Below, in pieces: positions 20,663 to 30,137 of a stretch of 64,000 nucleotides of DNA. The DNA comes from Luteimonas rhizosphaericola (GTDB lineage: Bacteria; Pseudomonadota; Gammaproteobacteria; Xanthomonadales; Xanthomonadaceae): contig NZ_JARXRN010000021.1 of NCBI RefSeq assembly GCF_029888045.1, forward strand, positions 418,935 through 482,934. Direction: 5' to 3'. Every line of letters starts with the position of its first letter. Within the stretch, counting starts at the first letter, position 1. The notes beneath the pieces were generated by a model that saw nothing but the letters and a program-made list of their open reading frames with translations, was not told the DNA's origin and searched no databases. The position numbers and the translations under genes were made by a program.

Positions 20663-21802
20663 TCACTGCGCCTGCTCCGCGGCTGCGCCGTCCAACGGCA
20701 CCGGCCGATTGTCGCGGTCGACTGGCGCCACCGCCTCGCCTTCGCGCAGCAGATGGCCACCGGCCACGACCACCCAGTCGTCCGGCGCCAGGCCCGACAC
20801 CACCGTGACGTGGCGCTCTCCGAACGCGCCCAGCCGCACCGGCACGGAACGCAGGGTGGAGGTCCCCGGTTCGACCACCCAGACCGCGTGCCCGCCACCG
20901 GGTCCCGGCTGCAGCGCGGCCAGCGGCACGCTCAGGGCGGCCGCATCGACGGCATCGCGGATGTAGACCCGCGCGCTCTGGCCCAGTTCGACCTGGTCGG
21001 CGTCGCCGGCGCGCAGCGCGACGCGGGCCGCATAGGTGCGGGTCTGGGGATCGGCGGCCGCGGCGATCTCGCGCAGCGTGCCGGGCAGGCGCCGGCCGGG
21101 CGCGCTCCACAGCTCCACCTCGGCGGCCTGGCCGATGGCGAAGTCGCGGATGTGCGATTCGGGCAGCGCGATGGACACCTCGCGGCCGTCGTCCCCGGCC
21201 AGGGTGAAGACCGCCTGTCCCGCGGCGACCACCTGCCCGGCCTCGGCCTGGCGGCTGGCGATCACGCCATCGCGCGGCGCGCGCAGCTGCGAGTATCCGG
21301 CCTGGTTGCGCGCCACCTCGAACTGCGCGCGGGCCGCGCGGGCCTGTTCGTCGGCGGCCTTCCAGGCCGCTTCCTGGGCGTCCATGGTCGAGGCGCTCAC
21401 CAGCCGGTCGCGCGCCAGCGTGGCGTAGCGCGCGCGGTCGGCGCGCGCGCGCCCGAGTTCGGCCTCCGCGGCGGCCAGCTGCGCCTGCGCGGCGCTGGCC
21501 TGCAGCTGCTGGTCGCCGGGATCGAGTTCCGCCAGCACCTGTCCCTGGCGCACCGCGTCGCCGGCGTCGACGTGGCGGCGCACCAGATTGCCGCCGATGC
21601 GGAAGGCCAGCGGACTCTCCGCGCGCGCGCGCACCTCGCCGGGGAAGGCCGACTCCACGGCTTCCGCGGCATCGCCGGCGCGCGCCACCAGCACCGGGCG
21701 GGACCCGCTGCCGGAGATCGGTGCCTCGCCACAGGCCGACAGCAGGACCGCGGCTGCCGCGGCCGCCAGGATCCATCCCGGAAGTGTTCGCCTGACGTGC
21801 AT
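20663..21802 (-). CDS. RND efflux periplasmic adaptor (membrane-fusion) lipoprotein
   Basis: 379 residues. A signal peptide with lipobox LLSAC (Cys25) predicts an inner-membrane lipoprotein facing the periplasm. The HlyD/AcrA fold is seen in order: barrel-sandwich (FRIGGNLVRRHVDAGDAVRQG, about 68-88), an alpha-hairpin of Ala/Gln/Arg-rich helices (about 95-165), the second lipoyl half with LRAPRDGVIASR, then the beta-barrel and membrane-proximal domains. It is first gene of the two-gene pump operon; the TetR regulator reads away from it across 70 bases. Confidence 0.93.
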   Translation of the reverse strand: MHVRRTLPGWILAAAAAAVLLSACGEAPISGSGSRPVLVARAGDAAEAVESAFPGEVRARAESPLAFRIGGNLVRRHVDAGDAVRQGQVLAELDPGDQQLQASAAQAQLAAAEAELGRARADRARYATLARDRLVSASTMDAQEAAWKAADEQARAARAQFEVARNQAGYSQLRAPRDGVIASRQAEAGQVVAAGQAVFTLAGDDGREVSIALPESHIRDFAIGQAAEVELWSAPGRRLPGTLREIAAAADPQTRTYAARVALRAGDADQVELGQSARVYIRDAVDAAALSVPLAALQPGPGGGHAVWVVEPGTSTLRSVPVRLGAFGERHVTVVSGLAPDDWVVVAGGHLLREGEAVAPVDRDNRPVPLDGAAAEQAQ

Positions 21803-21825
21803 CGGAGGGTGCCAGATTAATGAAC

Positions 21826-21871
21826 CGGCGCGTATAGTATAAATAGAGTACCGATTAGTCTAGTATTAGCC
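21826..21871. promoter_or_regulatory. AT-rich divergent promoter/operator between TetR and RND genes
   Basis: A compact stretch of about 46 bases, far richer in A/T than its surroundings, holds repeated TAGTAT/TAGTCTAGTAT elements. TAGTAT at 21861-21866 is a plausible -10 for the TetR gene, with only six bases to its ATG. This is where a TetR dimer would be expected to repress both genes. The exact palindrome cannot be fixed by eye. Confidence 0.5.
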
Positions 21872-21872
21872 G

Positions 21873-22550
21873 ATGCCTTCCAAGCCCCTGTCCAGCTCCG
21901 CGGCGACGTCGCCGCGTGCCACGCCCGGACCCGGCCGCCCCAAGGATCTCGCCAAGCGCGCCGCGATCCTGGATGCGGCCGCGCGCATGTTCACTCAGCA
22001 CGGGTTCGAGGGCGCGAGCATGGACCAGATCGCGGCCGAGGCCGGCGTGTCCAAGCTCACCGTGTACAGCCATTTCGGCGACAAGGAGGCGCTGTTCGGC
22101 GAGGCGGTGCGCGTGGTGTGCGCCTCGCTGATGCCCGATGACCTGTTCGTGCCCGACACCGGCGCGCCGCTGCGCCTGCAGCTGACCGGAATCGCGCGCG
22201 CCTTCTTCGCCATGATCACCAGCGACGAGGCCCTGGCCACGCACCGGATGATGATGAGTCCGGGTGGCGACGAGCGCGTGCGCCAGATGTTCTGGCAGGC
22301 CGGGCCGGAGCGGACCCAGCGCGCCTTCGCCGCGTTCCTGGACGCGCGCGCCGCCCAGGGCGAACTCGAACTGCCGGACGTGCCGCGCGCGGCCCGCCAG
22401 TTCTTCGCCCTGCTCAAGGGCGACCTGCATACGCGCATGGCCTGCGGACTGTGCGACCGGCCAGAGGAGGCCGCGGTGGAGGCGCACCTGGAGGCGACCG
22501 TCGACATGTTCCTGCGCGCCTACGCGCGCAACGTGCCGGCCGCGCGTTGA
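21873..22550 (+). CDS. TetR/AcrR-family transcriptional regulator
   Basis: 225 residues. N-terminal HTH at about residues 30-75: RAAILDAAARMFTQHGFEGASMDQIAAEAGVSKLTVYSHFGDKEALF, split here as ILDAAARMFTQHGFEGAS and VSKLTVYSHFGDKEALF. The C-terminal part is a helical ligand-binding domain. It is divergent from the RND adaptor-pump pair and is most likely its repressor. An N-terminal tail of about 28 residues rich in Ser, Pro and Lys precedes the HTH. A predicted -10 only six bases before the ATG suggests a leaderless mRNA. Confidence 0.92.
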   Translation: MPSKPLSSSAATSPRATPGPGRPKDLAKRAAILDAAARMFTQHGFEGASMDQIAAEAGVSKLTVYSHFGDKEALFGEAVRVVCASLMPDDLFVPDTGAPLRLQLTGIARAFFAMITSDEALATHRMMMSPGGDERVRQMFWQAGPERTQRAFAAFLDARAAQGELELPDVPRAARQFFALLKGDLHTRMACGLCDRPEEAAVEAHLEATVDMFLRAYARNVPAAR

Positions 22551-22686
22551 CCACGCCCGGCGCCATCGGTCGCGGTGACTTCCGGCACTCAGCCGTGCGC
22601 CGGCCGCTGGCGATCATGGCCCCGGGAAATCGGCCGGCCCGGCCAGTAGAATCGCGTTCCTTCCCCTTTCCGATCCGGACCGCACG

Positions 22687-23340
22687 ATGACGTTCGATTA
22701 CGCCAAGGCCCGCGAGACCATGGTCGAGCAGCAGATCCGCCCCTGGGAGGTGCTGGATCCGCGCGTGCTCGAGGTGCTGGCGCGGCTGCCGCGCGAGGCC
22801 TTCGTCGCCGAGCGCCATCGCGCCCTGGCCTACGCCGATCTCGAACTGCCGCTGGGCCATGGCGAAACCATGCTCAAGCCGGTGCTCGAGGGGCGTGCGC
22901 TGCAGGCGCTGGCGCTGGAAGGATCCGAGTCGGTGCTGGAGATCGGCACCGGCAGCGGCTTCCTGACCGCCTGCCTGGCGACGCTGTCGCGCGAGGCGAC
23001 CAGCCTCGAGCGCCACGCCGACCTGGCCGACGCCGCGCGCGGCCGGCTGCAGTCGCAGGGCCTGGGCAATGTCGAAGTGGCCACCGCCGATGCGTTCGTG
23101 TGGGAGCCGGGTCGCCAGTTCGATGCGATCTGCGTGACCGGCGCGGTGGATGCGGTGCCGTCACGTTTCGTGGGCTGGCTGCGTCCCGGTGGACGGATGT
23201 TCGTCGTCCACGGCCGGGTCCCCGCGATGGAGGCGGCGCTGCTGCGCAACGACGTCAACGGTCATCGCATCGAATCGTTGTTCGAGACCGAACTGCCCTA
23301 CCTCGCCGGCGCCGAGCCGCGACCCGAATTCAAGTTCTGA
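22687..23340 (+). CDS. pcm: Protein-L-isoaspartate O-methyltransferase family protein
   Basis: 217 residues. Class I SAM-dependent methyltransferase repairing isoaspartyl residues. The SAM-binding motif VLEIGTGSGFLTA is at about residues 82-94, and PREAFV (about 38-43) precedes it as in PCMT proteins. The typical substrate segment near LPLGHGETMLKPV replaces the usual GQTISQP. This variant is the form usually annotated as PCMT in xanthomonads, so protein repair is inferred. A TAGAAT -10-like box lies at 22647-22652. It is followed 32 bases later by the tolC-like gene, as in related genomes. Confidence 0.85.
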   Translation: MTFDYAKARETMVEQQIRPWEVLDPRVLEVLARLPREAFVAERHRALAYADLELPLGHGETMLKPVLEGRALQALALEGSESVLEIGTGSGFLTACLATLSREATSLERHADLADAARGRLQSQGLGNVEVATADAFVWEPGRQFDAICVTGAVDAVPSRFVGWLRPGGRMFVVHGRVPAMEAALLRNDVNGHRIESLFETELPYLAGAEPRPEFKF

Positions 23341-23372
23341 CACACCCCGGATTCATTCGCCAAGGATTCCCG

Positions 23373-24722
23373 ATGCTCCGCCGCCCCCTGGTTCTCTCCC
23401 TCGCCCTCGCGCTGTCGTCCGCTCCGGTGTTCGCCGAAGACCTGATGCAGACCTACGAGCTGGCGCGGACCAACGACCCGCAACTGTCGATCGCCGAATC
23501 GCAGCGGCTGTCGACGCGGGAGAACGCGGTCCAGGCGCGCGCCGCGCTGCTGCCGCAGATCAACGGTTCGGCCGAACTGAACCGCTCGCACGAAGCCGGC
23601 ACCACCGGATCCGCGCGCAGCCGCAGCTACCGCGCCACGCTGGGCCAGGCGGTGGTCGACCTCGGCGCGATCTCGAACCTGCGCGCGCAGCGCCAGTACA
23701 GCACCGCGGCGGACTACGACCTCGAAGCGGCCGGCGACGAGCTGATCGCGCGCACCGCCAATGCGTATTTCGACGTCCTGGTCGCGCTGGAGACGCTGGC
23801 CGCGGCCGAAGCGGCCGAAGAGGCGTTCCAGAAGCAGTTCGACTACGCCGACAAGCGCCTGGAGGTCGGCCTGGCGCCGATCACCGACGTGCACGAGGCG
23901 CGCGCCCAGTACGACGGTGCGCGCGCGAACACGATCCTGGTGCGCAACGCGCTGCAGGACGCCTACCAGGCGCTGGCCGAGATCACCGGCAGCCCGATCA
24001 ACGCGCTCAAGGCGCTGCCCGAGGACTTCCGGCCCGAGCTGCCGTCCACCGGCGACGCCGACTCGTGGGTGCAGCGCGCGCTCGATGCCAACCCCAGCCT
24101 GCAGGCGGCCCGCTATTCGGTCCAGGGCGCCGAATACGGCGTGTCGACGGCGCGGGCCGGGCACCTGCCCACGCTGGACCTGGGCGTGAGCTACAACAAC
24201 GGTGCGAACTGGTATTCGCCCGGGACCGTGGTTCCGCCCGATGCCGAAGGCTTCGGCAACGGCGAGGGCCACTCCTTCGGCCTCACGCTGACCGTGCCGA
24301 TCTTCTCCGGCGGCGCGACCCAGTCGCGCGTGCGCCAGGCGATCGCCAGTCGCGACATCGCCCAGGACCAGTTCGAACAGGGCCGGCGCGCGATCGAGCG
24401 CAACACCCGCTCCGCCTACCAGGCACTGGTGGCGGGCATCAGCGAGGTCGAGGCACGGCGGCTTGCGCTGGTCTCGGCGCAGAGCGCGTACGACGCCTCG
24501 CAGGTCGGCCTGGAGGTCGGTACCCGCACCGTGATCGACGTGCTGATCAACCAGCAGAACCTGTTCAGCGCGCGCCAGGCCTACGCCTCGGCCAAGTACA
24601 ACTACCTGCGCAACCGGCTGCTGCTCGAGCAGGCCGCCGGCACGCTCGATGCCGCCACCGTGCAGGACGTCAACCGCCTGCTGACCATCGACGCGACCGC
24701 GCCGGCCGACATCCGGCAGTAG
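23373..24722 (+). CDS. tolC: TolC-family outer-membrane channel protein
   Basis: 449 residues. Cleavable signal peptide (about 1-22, cleaved after VFA). The mature protein shows the duplicated outer-membrane-efflux domain with long helices: AYELARTNDPQL-like start, ARTANAYFDVLVALE near 130, and the second repeat RQAIASRDIAQDQFEQGRRAIERN near 320, ending with INQQNLFSARQAYASAKYNYLRNRLLLEQAAG. It follows pcm closely. It serves as the outer-membrane exit duct for tripartite pumps and type I secretion. The ATG at 23373 gives a proper signal peptide. Confidence 0.94.
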   Translation: MLRRPLVLSLALALSSAPVFAEDLMQTYELARTNDPQLSIAESQRLSTRENAVQARAALLPQINGSAELNRSHEAGTTGSARSRSYRATLGQAVVDLGAISNLRAQRQYSTAADYDLEAAGDELIARTANAYFDVLVALETLAAAEAAEEAFQKQFDYADKRLEVGLAPITDVHEARAQYDGARANTILVRNALQDAYQALAEITGSPINALKALPEDFRPELPSTGDADSWVQRALDANPSLQAARYSVQGAEYGVSTARAGHLPTLDLGVSYNNGANWYSPGTVVPPDAEGFGNGEGHSFGLTLTVPIFSGGATQSRVRQAIASRDIAQDQFEQGRRAIERNTRSAYQALVAGISEVEARRLALVSAQSAYDASQVGLEVGTRTVIDVLINQQNLFSARQAYASAKYNYLRNRLLLEQAAGTLDAATVQDVNRLLTIDATAPADIRQ

Positions 24723-24750
24723 CCGCCGCCGCGCGTTCCGTCCGCGCCGC

Positions 24751-26052
24751 TCAGGCGGCGCGCGTCGGCAGGTCGGCGTCGATCAGCGCCAGCGTGCGCT
24801 GCACCGCGCCGCGGCCATCGCGCACCAGCGCCAGTCCCGCCTCGCGCATCGCCAGGCGTTCCGCCTCGTCCGCCAGCAGCGCCGCCAGCGCCTGCTCGAC
24901 GCCGGCCGCATCGTTGCCGACCCGCATCGCGCCGGCCTGCTGCATCCGCCGCGCGATGTCGGCGAAGTTGTGCAGGTGCGGACCGGTGACCACCGGCGTG
25001 CCCACCGCCGCGGGCTCGAGCAGGTTGTGCCCGCCGATGTCCTGCAGGCTGCCGCCGACGAAAGCCACGTCGGCGCAGGCGTAGAACTGCTGCAGTTCGC
25101 CCAGGGTGTCGAGCACGAACACCGCGTCGTCGGGATCGGGCAGGCGCGTGAGCTTGCGCGTGGCGACCCGCCAGCCGGCGTCGAGCGCCTGCTGGGCGAC
25201 GCCGCGGAAGCGCTCGGGATGCCGCGGCGCCCACAGCAGCAGGAGGTCCGGCCAGCGCGTCCGCAGCTGCCGGTGGATGGCGAGCATCGCCGCCTCTTCT
25301 TCCGGGTGCGTGCTGGCGGCGATCCACACGGGGCGCGTGCCGGTGCGCTCGCGGAACCCGCGCGCGGCGCGCTCAATCGCGTCGGCGTCGATGTCGATGT
25401 CGTACTTCAGGTTGCCGCTCACCGTGATCGCCGCCTCAGGCGCACCGAGAGCGGCGAAGCGGCGCGCGTCGTCGGACGACTGCGCGGCCACCCGTCGCAG
25501 CGTCGCCAGCACGCGCGCCAGCAGCGGCCGCAGCACCCGGTAGCCACGCAGCGAACGCTCCGACAGCCGCGCGTTCACCAGATACGCGGGAATGCCCGCA
25601 TCGCGGCAGCACAGCAGCAGGTTGGGCCACAGCTCGGTCTCGACCACAAGTGCGATCCCCGGGCGGAAATGCGCCAGGAAGCGGCTCACCGCGCCGGACA
25701 GGTCGTAGGGCAGGTAGACGTGCTCCACGCGCTCGCCCCACAGCGCACGCACGCGCGCAGAGCCGGTGGGGGTGATGGTGGTGACCAGCAGTCGCAGGTC
25801 GGGCCGTGCCTGCATCAGGGCCTGCACCAGCGGCGCGACCGCGTTGACCTCGCCTACCGACACCGCGTGCACCCAGATCGGGGTCGGTGGCGCCGGGCCC
25901 GCATAGCGCGCGTAGCGCTCGCTCCAGCGTTCGAAATACGCCTCCTGGCGGAAGCCGCGCCAGATCAGGTGGTACACGGTCACCGGCACCAGCAGGTACA
26001 GCGCCGCCGAATACAGGCCGCGCAGCAGGCGTTCGGTGGTGTCGGCGGACAT
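24751..26052 (-). CDS. waaA: 3-Deoxy-D-manno-octulosonic acid transferase
   Basis: 433 residues. GT30 enzyme adding Kdo to lipid IVA at the inner-membrane cytoplasmic face. An N-terminal membrane anchor (about residues 10-28) is followed by the N-lobe with IWVHAVSVGEVNA (about 60-72), which carries the catalytic Glu region, and a GT-B C-lobe with GNLKYD (about 196-201) and FVGGSLQDIGGHNLLEPAAVGTPV near 325-348. The start at 26052 is preferred to one 23 codons upstream because it gives the usual N-terminus. It diverges from the lipid A acyltransferase gene. Confidence 0.94.
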   Translation of the reverse strand: MSADTTERLLRGLYSAALYLLVPVTVYHLIWRGFRQEAYFERWSERYARYAGPAPPTPIWVHAVSVGEVNAVAPLVQALMQARPDLRLLVTTITPTGSARVRALWGERVEHVYLPYDLSGAVSRFLAHFRPGIALVVETELWPNLLLCCRDAGIPAYLVNARLSERSLRGYRVLRPLLARVLATLRRVAAQSSDDARRFAALGAPEAAITVSGNLKYDIDIDADAIERAARGFRERTGTRPVWIAASTHPEEEAAMLAIHRQLRTRWPDLLLLWAPRHPERFRGVAQQALDAGWRVATRKLTRLPDPDDAVFVLDTLGELQQFYACADVAFVGGSLQDIGGHNLLEPAAVGTPVVTGPHLHNFADIARRMQQAGAMRVGNDAAGVEQALAALLADEAERLAMREAGLALVRDGRGAVQRTLALIDADLPTRAA

Positions 26053-26137
26053 CGGCACAGGATAGCGGGGGAAACGCGGCGCGGGTGTCGCCGCCACACC
26101 ACCGGGCCGCGACAGGACCACCGACTACAATCGGCCC

Positions 26138-27061
26138 ATGGCATCCGCGCAACCGACCTCCGCCCCACCGCCGCTGTCGCCGCGCCAGTGGCCGACCTGG
26201 ATCGGCATCGCCGCGATGGCACTGGCGGCGCGGCTGCCGTGGCCGTGGCAGCGCGCGATCGGTCGCGGCATCGGCACGCTGCTGCGCGCGTCGCTGCGCG
26301 AACGCCGCGAGGTGGCGGCGCGCAACCTCGCGCTGTGCTTCCCGGAGCTGGACCCCGCCGCGCGAGCGCGCCTGCTGCGCGCGCACTTCGCCGCGCTGGG
26401 CATCGGCCTGTTCGAGTTCGCGCGCGCATGGTGGGGCTCGGTGGCGCCGATGCGCCGCGGCCTGGTGGTCGAGGGTCTGGAACACCTCGAAGCCGCGCGC
26501 GCGGGCGGACGCGGGGTGATCGTGGTGTCGGGCCACTTCAGCACGCTGGAGATGTGCGGCCGGCTGATGTGCGACCACGCGCCGCTGGCCGGCATGTACC
26601 GGCCGCATGCGCAGCCGGCGATGGAATGGGCGGTCCGGCGCGGTCGCGCCCGCTACGCGGCGGCGATGTTCCCGAAGCAGGACGTGCGCGGCGCCGTGCG
26701 CCACCTGAAGAAGGGCGGCCTGCTCTGGTACGCACCCGACCAGGACCCCAGCCGCGGCGATGCGGTCTACGTACCGTTCTTCGGCCAGCCCGCGCACAGC
26801 CTGACCTCGACCCATTCGCTCGCGCGCCTGTCCGGCGCGGCGGTCGTGCTGTACCAGCACCGGCGGCGCGAGGATGGCGGCTACACCCTGACCCTGTGGC
26901 CGGCGCTGGACCACTTTCCCTCCGACGATCCGGTGGCCGACACCGCGCGCGTGATTGCCGGCATCGAGACCATGGCGCGTGCCGCGCCCGACCAGTACCT
27001 GTGGATCCACCGCCGCTTCAAGCGGCAACCCGACGGCAGTTCGCCCTATGCCGATCTCTGA
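26138..27061 (+). CDS. lpxL: Lipid A biosynthesis acyltransferase (LpxL/HtrB family)
   Basis: 307 residues. Transfers a secondary acyl chain to Kdo2-lipid IVA at the inner membrane. The catalytic HX4E motif is in GHFSTLEM (about residues 131-138), with a nearby MYRPHAQPAME segment and the conserved DQDPSRGDAVYVPFFGQPA (about 206-224). A hydrophobic N-terminal segment (about 20-35) is the membrane anchor. TACAAT at 26126-26131 lies six bases before the ATG, so the mRNA may be leaderless. Neighbouring waaA and glycosyltransferase genes support lipopolysaccharide synthesis. LpxL versus LpxM/LpxP cannot be told apart by sequence alone. The 193 bases after it hold nothing recognisable. Confidence 0.88.
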   Translation: MASAQPTSAPPPLSPRQWPTWIGIAAMALAARLPWPWQRAIGRGIGTLLRASLRERREVAARNLALCFPELDPAARARLLRAHFAALGIGLFEFARAWWGSVAPMRRGLVVEGLEHLEAARAGGRGVIVVSGHFSTLEMCGRLMCDHAPLAGMYRPHAQPAMEWAVRRGRARYAAAMFPKQDVRGAVRHLKKGGLLWYAPDQDPSRGDAVYVPFFGQPAHSLTSTHSLARLSGAAVVLYQHRRREDGGYTLTLWPALDHFPSDDPVADTARVIAGIETMARAAPDQYLWIHRRFKRQPDGSSPYADL

Positions 27062-27254
27062 GCGGGCGCCCCGGCGACCCGGCTGGACCTGATGCAGGTC
27101 GCCGGGCGGCCGGACAACCCAGCGTGCAAGGCCCGCTGGATACGGACGCAGACACCGGGGCCCACACCGGCCTCGCCCGCCGGACGCGACCGGCGGATCC
27201 GGCGACTGTCCGGCCGGCCCGACACGCAGGCGCGAGCGAGTGGACCCGGACCCG

Positions 27255-28607
27255 CTACGCCGCGGACGCGGCGGCGTCCGCGGGCGGCGCCGGCGTGCGC
27301 CCGGCGAGCAGGCTGCCGGCGTACAGCGCCGCGAGCAGCAGGGTCAGCCCGCCCCAGAACGTGGAATAGAACGCGAGGTGGGTATTGAACGGGAACACCG
27401 TGACCGCGAGCGCAAGCACCGCCGGACGCGCGCGCGTGCGCGCCTGCGCATCCGCGTAGCGCCACGCGCGCCACGCCAGCGCGGCGCCGGCCAGCCACAG
27501 CAGCAGGCCGATGCCGCCGGTCTCGCTGAGGATCTCGAGCACGATCTGGTGGGCATGGAAGGCCGGCCCCTCGCCCCAGGCCGCGGGCTCGCCGGGCGCG
27601 GGATCGCAGGCGGGAAACGCCTGCCGGAAGCCGCGCGCGCCGACGCCATTGACCGGATGCTCGCGCGCCATGCACAGCGCCGCGCCCCAGATCCGCGTGC
27701 GCCCGGACAGCGCGGTGTCGACACCGCTGTCGCCTTCCGCGGTCCAGGCCTGGGCCGTCCGCTGGACCCGCTCCTGCACCTGCGGCGAGAAGTAGGTGAG
27801 CCCGGCGAGCGACAGCGCGCCGGCCACGAACACGCCGGCCAGCCGTTTCCAGCCCAGCAGGCTCCAGCCGCTGAACAGCAGCACCAGGGCGAAGGTGATC
27901 CACGACGCGCGCGAGCCGGCGAACAGCACCACCACGCCGATCAGCAGCGCCGCCGCGATCCAGCCGCCGCTGCCCAGCCGCCGGCCGGCGGCGTACAGCG
28001 CGAACGGCGACAGGCTCGCCAGCACCACGCCTAGCTTGAGGTTGCACGGACCGAGCACGCCGCCGAGGCGGTCGGCCAGCATCAGCTGTTCGGCGCTGCA
28101 CATCGGCCGGCCGCTGATCGCCTGCTTGAGCGTATCGATGCTCCAGAACAGCGGACTGGTGCCCGACACCACCTGCACCAGGGCATCCAGCGTCCACACC
28201 GCGACGATCACCGCCAGGCCGCCGAACGTGATCCTGCGCCCGCGCGGACTCGCGACCGCGGACGCGGCCAGCCACAGGAACGGCAGGTAGCGCAGGTCGA
28301 CCAGCGATTCACGCAGCGCGCGCCCCTGGTCGACCGCATCGAAGGACGAGACCAGTTGCGGCAGCCAGTAGGCGCAGAACAGCACGCTGGTCAGCGCCCA
28401 GGCCTGCAGGCTCAGCAGGCGCATGCCGCCGCGGAAGCGGCCGACGAGCAGGTGCACGATCGCCGCCAGCGCGCCGAGCACCATCACGCCTTCGGCATAG
28501 CCCGGCGCCGGCCACAGCGCCACGAACGCCAGCACCCAGTGCGGCGCCCAGCGCCAGCCGGCGCGTGGCTCAGCGGGCGGTGTCGCGAGGGTCGCGGAGT
28601 TCGTCAT
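27255..28607 (-). CDS. O-antigen ligase-like (Wzy_C) membrane protein
   Basis: 450 residues with about ten to twelve hydrophobic segments. A large periplasmic loop in the second half contains SGRTRIWGAALCMAREHPVNGVGARGF (about 319-345), where R-x-x-x-W and HPxxGxG with the later HQIVLEILSETGG (about 367-380) are the O-antigen ligase/polymerase marks. It likely joins O-chain to lipid A-core or polymerises it on the periplasmic side. The start overlaps the end of the upstream glycosyltransferase gene by 38 bases, showing one operon. Confidence 0.87.
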   Translation of the reverse strand: MTNSATLATPPAEPRAGWRWAPHWVLAFVALWPAPGYAEGVMVLGALAAIVHLLVGRFRGGMRLLSLQAWALTSVLFCAYWLPQLVSSFDAVDQGRALRESLVDLRYLPFLWLAASAVASPRGRRITFGGLAVIVAVWTLDALVQVVSGTSPLFWSIDTLKQAISGRPMCSAEQLMLADRLGGVLGPCNLKLGVVLASLSPFALYAAGRRLGSGGWIAAALLIGVVVLFAGSRASWITFALVLLFSGWSLLGWKRLAGVFVAGALSLAGLTYFSPQVQERVQRTAQAWTAEGDSGVDTALSGRTRIWGAALCMAREHPVNGVGARGFRQAFPACDPAPGEPAAWGEGPAFHAHQIVLEILSETGGIGLLLWLAGAALAWRAWRYADAQARTRARPAVLALAVTVFPFNTHLAFYSTFWGGLTLLLAALYAGSLLAGRTPAPPADAAASAA

Positions 28608-29703
28608 AGACCGAGAGCGTGGCGTCCTGCATCGCCTGCAAGGTAAACGGAATCGTCGCGGGAAGCGACGGCGGTTGCGCGAGCATCGTCCGCGCCGCGT
28701 GCAGCAACGCGGCGGCATCGAACGGGGCGACTGCGCCGTCCGGCTGCAGCGCGTGCAGCAGTTCGCCCACGCCGCCGTGATCCCAGCCGAGCACGGGCCG
28801 GCCGACCGACAGGGCCTCGACCACCGTGCGCCCGAACGACTCGGGCTTGCGCGAAAGCTGCAGCACCAGGTCGCTGGCGGCATAGGCCTCGGCGATCGCG
28901 TCGGTGGCCGGGCCGAGTTCGAGCGCGGCTTCGACGCCGGACGCGCGGGCGCCGGCACGCAACTGCTCGAGATACGCCTCGCGCCCGGCCTGGACCGCGC
29001 CGGGCATCCACAGCCGCACGTCGCCGCCTTGGCCACGCAGCATGGCCAGCAGCGCGATCGCATCGGCATGGCCCTTGAGCCGCGTCCCGCGCCCGGGCAG
29101 CAGCAGCAGCGGGCCCTCGCCGCCCAGCGCCGGATACCGCGCGGCCACGCGCGCGCGCGCCGCACGGTCGGGCATGGGCGCGCGCGGGAACTGCGCCGGA
29201 TCCACCCCGCGCGGGATCACCCGCAGGCGCGCCGGATCGGTGCCGGGATAGTGCCGCAGCACGTAGTCGCGCACGGTTTGCGACACGCAGATCACGCGTT
29301 CGCCACGCGCCATGATCGCGCTGTAGCGCGAGGGCGAGTTCAGCCCGTGCACGGTGGTGACGAAACGCGGCCGCGGTGGCGACGCCATCCCGCGCACCGC
29401 GTGCCAGCCCAGCCAGGCCGGCAGGCGCGAGCGCGCGTGCACGATATCGACCTGCTCGCGCGCGAACAGCCGTCGCAGCGCGGGCACGTGGCGCAGCGCC
29501 AGCAGCGACTTTCGGCCGATGTCGAGGGTGATGTGCTCGGCGCCGGCGGCCTGCAGCCGTGGCACCAGGCGCCCGCCGGCCGAGACCACGATCGCGCGGT
29601 GCCCGGCGCGCACCAGGGCGTCGGCGATCTCCAGCGTGGACCGTTCGACGCCGCCGGACTCCAGCGCCGGCAGCAGCTGCACCACGGTCAGCGGGCGCGG
29701 CAC
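28570..29703 (-). CDS. GT4-family glycosyltransferase (LPS/exopolysaccharide)
   Basis: 377 residues, GT-B fold. N-lobe starts VVQLLPALESGGVERSTLE (about 7-25), the donor-independent GGxER motif of GT4 enzymes. The C-lobe carries LLPGRGTRLKGHADAIALL (about 200-218) and the nucleotide-sugar motif KPESFGRTVVEALSVGRPV (about 298-316) with the E-x7-E pattern. It lies 18 bases after the zinc-finger gene and overlaps the ligase gene, so all three form one operon. The sugar and acceptor are unknown; a lipopolysaccharide core role is inferred from neighbours. Confidence 0.88.
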   Translation of the reverse strand: MPRPLTVVQLLPALESGGVERSTLEIADALVRAGHRAIVVSAGGRLVPRLQAAGAEHITLDIGRKSLLALRHVPALRRLFAREQVDIVHARSRLPAWLGWHAVRGMASPPRPRFVTTVHGLNSPSRYSAIMARGERVICVSQTVRDYVLRHYPGTDPARLRVIPRGVDPAQFPRAPMPDRAARARVAARYPALGGEGPLLLLPGRGTRLKGHADAIALLAMLRGQGGDVRLWMPGAVQAGREAYLEQLRAGARASGVEAALELGPATDAIAEAYAASDLVLQLSRKPESFGRTVVEALSVGRPVLGWDHGGVGELLHALQPDGAVAPFDAAALLHAARTMLAQPPSLPATIPFTLQAMQDATLSVYDELRDPRDTAR

Positions 29704-29721
29704 GGCTGGGCCGCCGCGGCG

Positions 29722-29922
29722 TCAGTCGACGAGGACGAAATGGGCGCCGCAGTACGGGCAGTCGGCCTGGCCACCGTCGGCTTCGATCGGCAGGTAGACG
29801 CGCGGATGCGAATTCCACAGCGCCATCGACGGCAGCGGGCAGCTCAGCGGCAGGTCGGCGCGGTGCACCTCGTACTGGCGCTGCGCGTTGGCTTGCGTGG
29901 GCTGGGGCTGGGTGGCGGTCAT
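29722..29922 (-). CDS. Small zinc-finger (zf-CHCC) protein
   Basis: 66 residues. The C-terminal half carries the CHCC pattern: Cys in LSCPLP, His in NSHPRVYLPI and the pair CPYCGAHF. This matches the small zinc-finger proteins related to the mitochondrial complex I subunit NDUFS6, common in proteobacteria. The first 20 residues are Gln/Thr-rich and probably disordered. It is the first gene of the glycosyltransferase-ligase operon. No role is known. The 215 bases upstream (29923-30137) hold no gene. Confidence 0.85.
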   Translation of the reverse strand: MTATQPQPTQANAQRQYEVHRADLPLSCPLPSMALWNSHPRVYLPIEADGGQADCPYCGAHFVLVD

Positions 29923-30137
29923 GGCGGCGGCAGGGAAGTCGGAAAGCCGCGGCATTCTACCGCGGAAGCGGGCGTGCCCCGGCCTCGGCCACGGGACGCG
30001 ACCTGGCCGGATCGCCCACGCTCGCCGCATGCGCCGGGCGCCCGGCGCCGGACAGGCGGCTGCGCCCAGGCGGCATCCCTGCCGCTCCGGCAGCGTTGCC
30101 AACGCACGCAGGAGCTCCGCGCGGCGACGCGTGCCGC

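Noticed and set aside
16231-20966. Two other long wrong-frame or antisense open stretches across the leuC-LysR-RND region
   Set aside because: Same reason: Arg/His/Pro-rich nonsense composition overlapping well-identified genes.
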